Of a stretch of 64,000 nucleotides of DNA, positions 62,860-64,000 are shown piece by piece. A program made the translations under genes and the position numbers. This DNA is from Pegea sp. RAD2-039 (Eukaryota; Chordata; Thaliacea; Salpida; Salpidae): assembly GCA_034620365.1 (NCBI GenBank), contig JAQGEQ010000318.1, positions 1 to 64,000 of the forward strand, read 5' to 3'. How positions within the stretch are numbered: position 1 is the stretch's first letter; each line of letters begins with the position of its first letter. The notes beneath the pieces were generated by a model. That model saw only the letters and a list, made by a program, of their open reading frames with translations. It was not told the origin of the DNA and ran no database searches.

Positions 62860-64000
62860 CAGGAATAAAACTCTGATAAATTCTAAAGAGAAATTTTTAA
62901 AGATTATTTTTATGTAAAAAAAAAATATTGATTTTAAAAATAATCTTTTATTAGAAATTAAAATTGATTAAATAAAACATCAAAATTATAAATGTTTTAT
63001 TTGAAAGTTATAAAAATCAATTTTATGGTTAAAATCATAAAAAAAATAATAATAATTATGTAAAAAATAATTTGTAAAATATTATGAAAAGTTTTAAAAA
63101 TTTCTTTTAAATTAAATAATTGAAAAAATGGCAGTTTTTAAAAAGTTTATTTTGTAACTAATGTTGGCTTTTAAGCAAAAATTAAATAAACATCAACAAA
63201 AAACAAAGTTTACAAAAAAATAAAAAATTTTCTAAAAATATTTCCTTCAACAAAACTAAACTTTTGATTAAAAAAAAAACTATTAAAATTTAATCGGAAT
63301 AATTCTATAGAATTAAAACATTAAATAAAAACTGATAAAAAAGAAATTAGTTGAAAAGTTGCAGCAGAAAACGAAGAAAAAAAAACACAATGTAAAGCTC
63401 AGAGTATCGTACTACAAGTGCTACAGCGTGAAGTGAAAAGTTTTGTGAGCACGTGACCAAAACGCACTTTTCAAGTTCCCAAAAACTACCATAAAAAAAA
63501 AACATTTCTCACTTTTTAATAAAATATTAATATTTCAAGCTTTATATTGCGATTATTAGTAATAAAAATATCATTAATCTAAAAAATTCGAAAGAGTTTT
63601 TAAATATTTATTTTATAGTCATTATGGTTTGAACTTATTATTTAAAAAATATTTTAAATTTCTTTATTTATTAAAAAGTTAAATTGATACTAATAAATAT
63701 TTCAATTAGTAATAGTTCACTGAAAACCATTTTGAAATGTAGATTTTATAATTTTCATAATCTTGTGTTTTTATATATACAATCTAATTTTTAATATTTT
63801 AAAAATTGACAAAACAAACCAAAAAGCTTAAATTTATATTTGTGAAATATTCAGTGATGAAAGTTATCTAAAATGAAAACATAAAGATTTTTTAAAGATA
63901 TCTTTCTAACAGTAAGAATTCTTTAACAACCTTTTTGTCGCAATAATACTTTGAAATCTTACTTATTTCTCTACTCTTTCATAATATCTAAGCTTTATTA
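62860..64000. other. upstream region of the CCDC85 gene
   Basis: AT-rich, with a G+C-richer patch at 63390-63480 containing a CACGTG (63453-63458). This patch may hold the promoter or a 5' non-coding exon of the minus-strand gene. Nothing else is supported up to the window end. Confidence 0.4.

Overview
This is AT-rich animal genomic DNA with many short exons and T-rich 3' splice sites of the TTTTCAG type. That splice signal, acceptor-like sites lying 9-27 bases upstream of several start codons, and the mix of genes point to an ecdysozoan invertebrate, most likely a nematode. This assignment is an inference. There is no sign of bacterial or viral gene organisation.

Genes, left to right. (1) The 5' part of a minus-strand C2H2-like zinc-finger gene (286-1458). 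(2) A minus-strand, 25-exon, charged coiled-coil gene (5531-11702, 1,312 aa), with an expanded 24-bp coding minisatellite. (3) A minus-strand, 32-exon ER protein of the PDIA5/PDIR family (13093-20089, 1,272 aa), with signal peptide, PDIR b-like domain, nine thioredoxin-fold domains and a C-terminal KEEL. Vertebrate PDIA5 has three catalytic thioredoxin domains in about 520 aa. (4) A plus-strand, 7-exon class A GPCR (23760-25852, 355 aa). (5) A minus-strand, 23-exon formin of the FMNL/FRL family (27126-34745, about 1,211 aa), complete from N-myristoylation motif to DAD. (6) A minus-strand, 5-exon CCDC85-family gene (59914-62859, 396 aa). I derived exon borders by reading GT-AG junctions. In models 2-6 every junction keeps the reading frame from ATG to stop.

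Repeats dominate the rest. 2460-5400 holds two head-to-tail copies of a repeat with a PHD-like zinc-finger ORF and an antisense tRNA-Ser-like segment; one copy carries a 1.4-kb block that recurs inverted at 52.7-54.1 kb. Fragments of one CR1/jockey-like non-LTR retrotransposon family lie at 11.9-12.9, 39.8-40.5, 43.7-44.6, 47.7-50.4 and 51.0-51.5 kb. The 47.7-50.4 kb copy keeps part of an endonuclease and a YADD reverse transcriptase, but is 5' truncated and frameshifted. 40.5-47.7 kb is a tandem duplication of a unit of about 3.1-3.3 kb (spacing 3.9-4.1 kb with the retroelement pieces) that holds a 21-bp minisatellite and decayed protein-like fragments. 52.3-55.8 kb is bounded by inverted repeats of about 115 bp. 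The remaining intergenic DNA (20.1-23.7, 34.8-39.7, 55.9-59.9 kb) is very AT-rich and shows no gene I can support.

The genes do not form an evident pathway. FMNL and CCDC85 families both relate to actin or cell-junction organisation, but they lie 25 kb apart and nothing in the sequence links them. The most unusual item is the nine-domain PDIA5-like protein, whose repeated intron positions record its growth by exon-set duplication.
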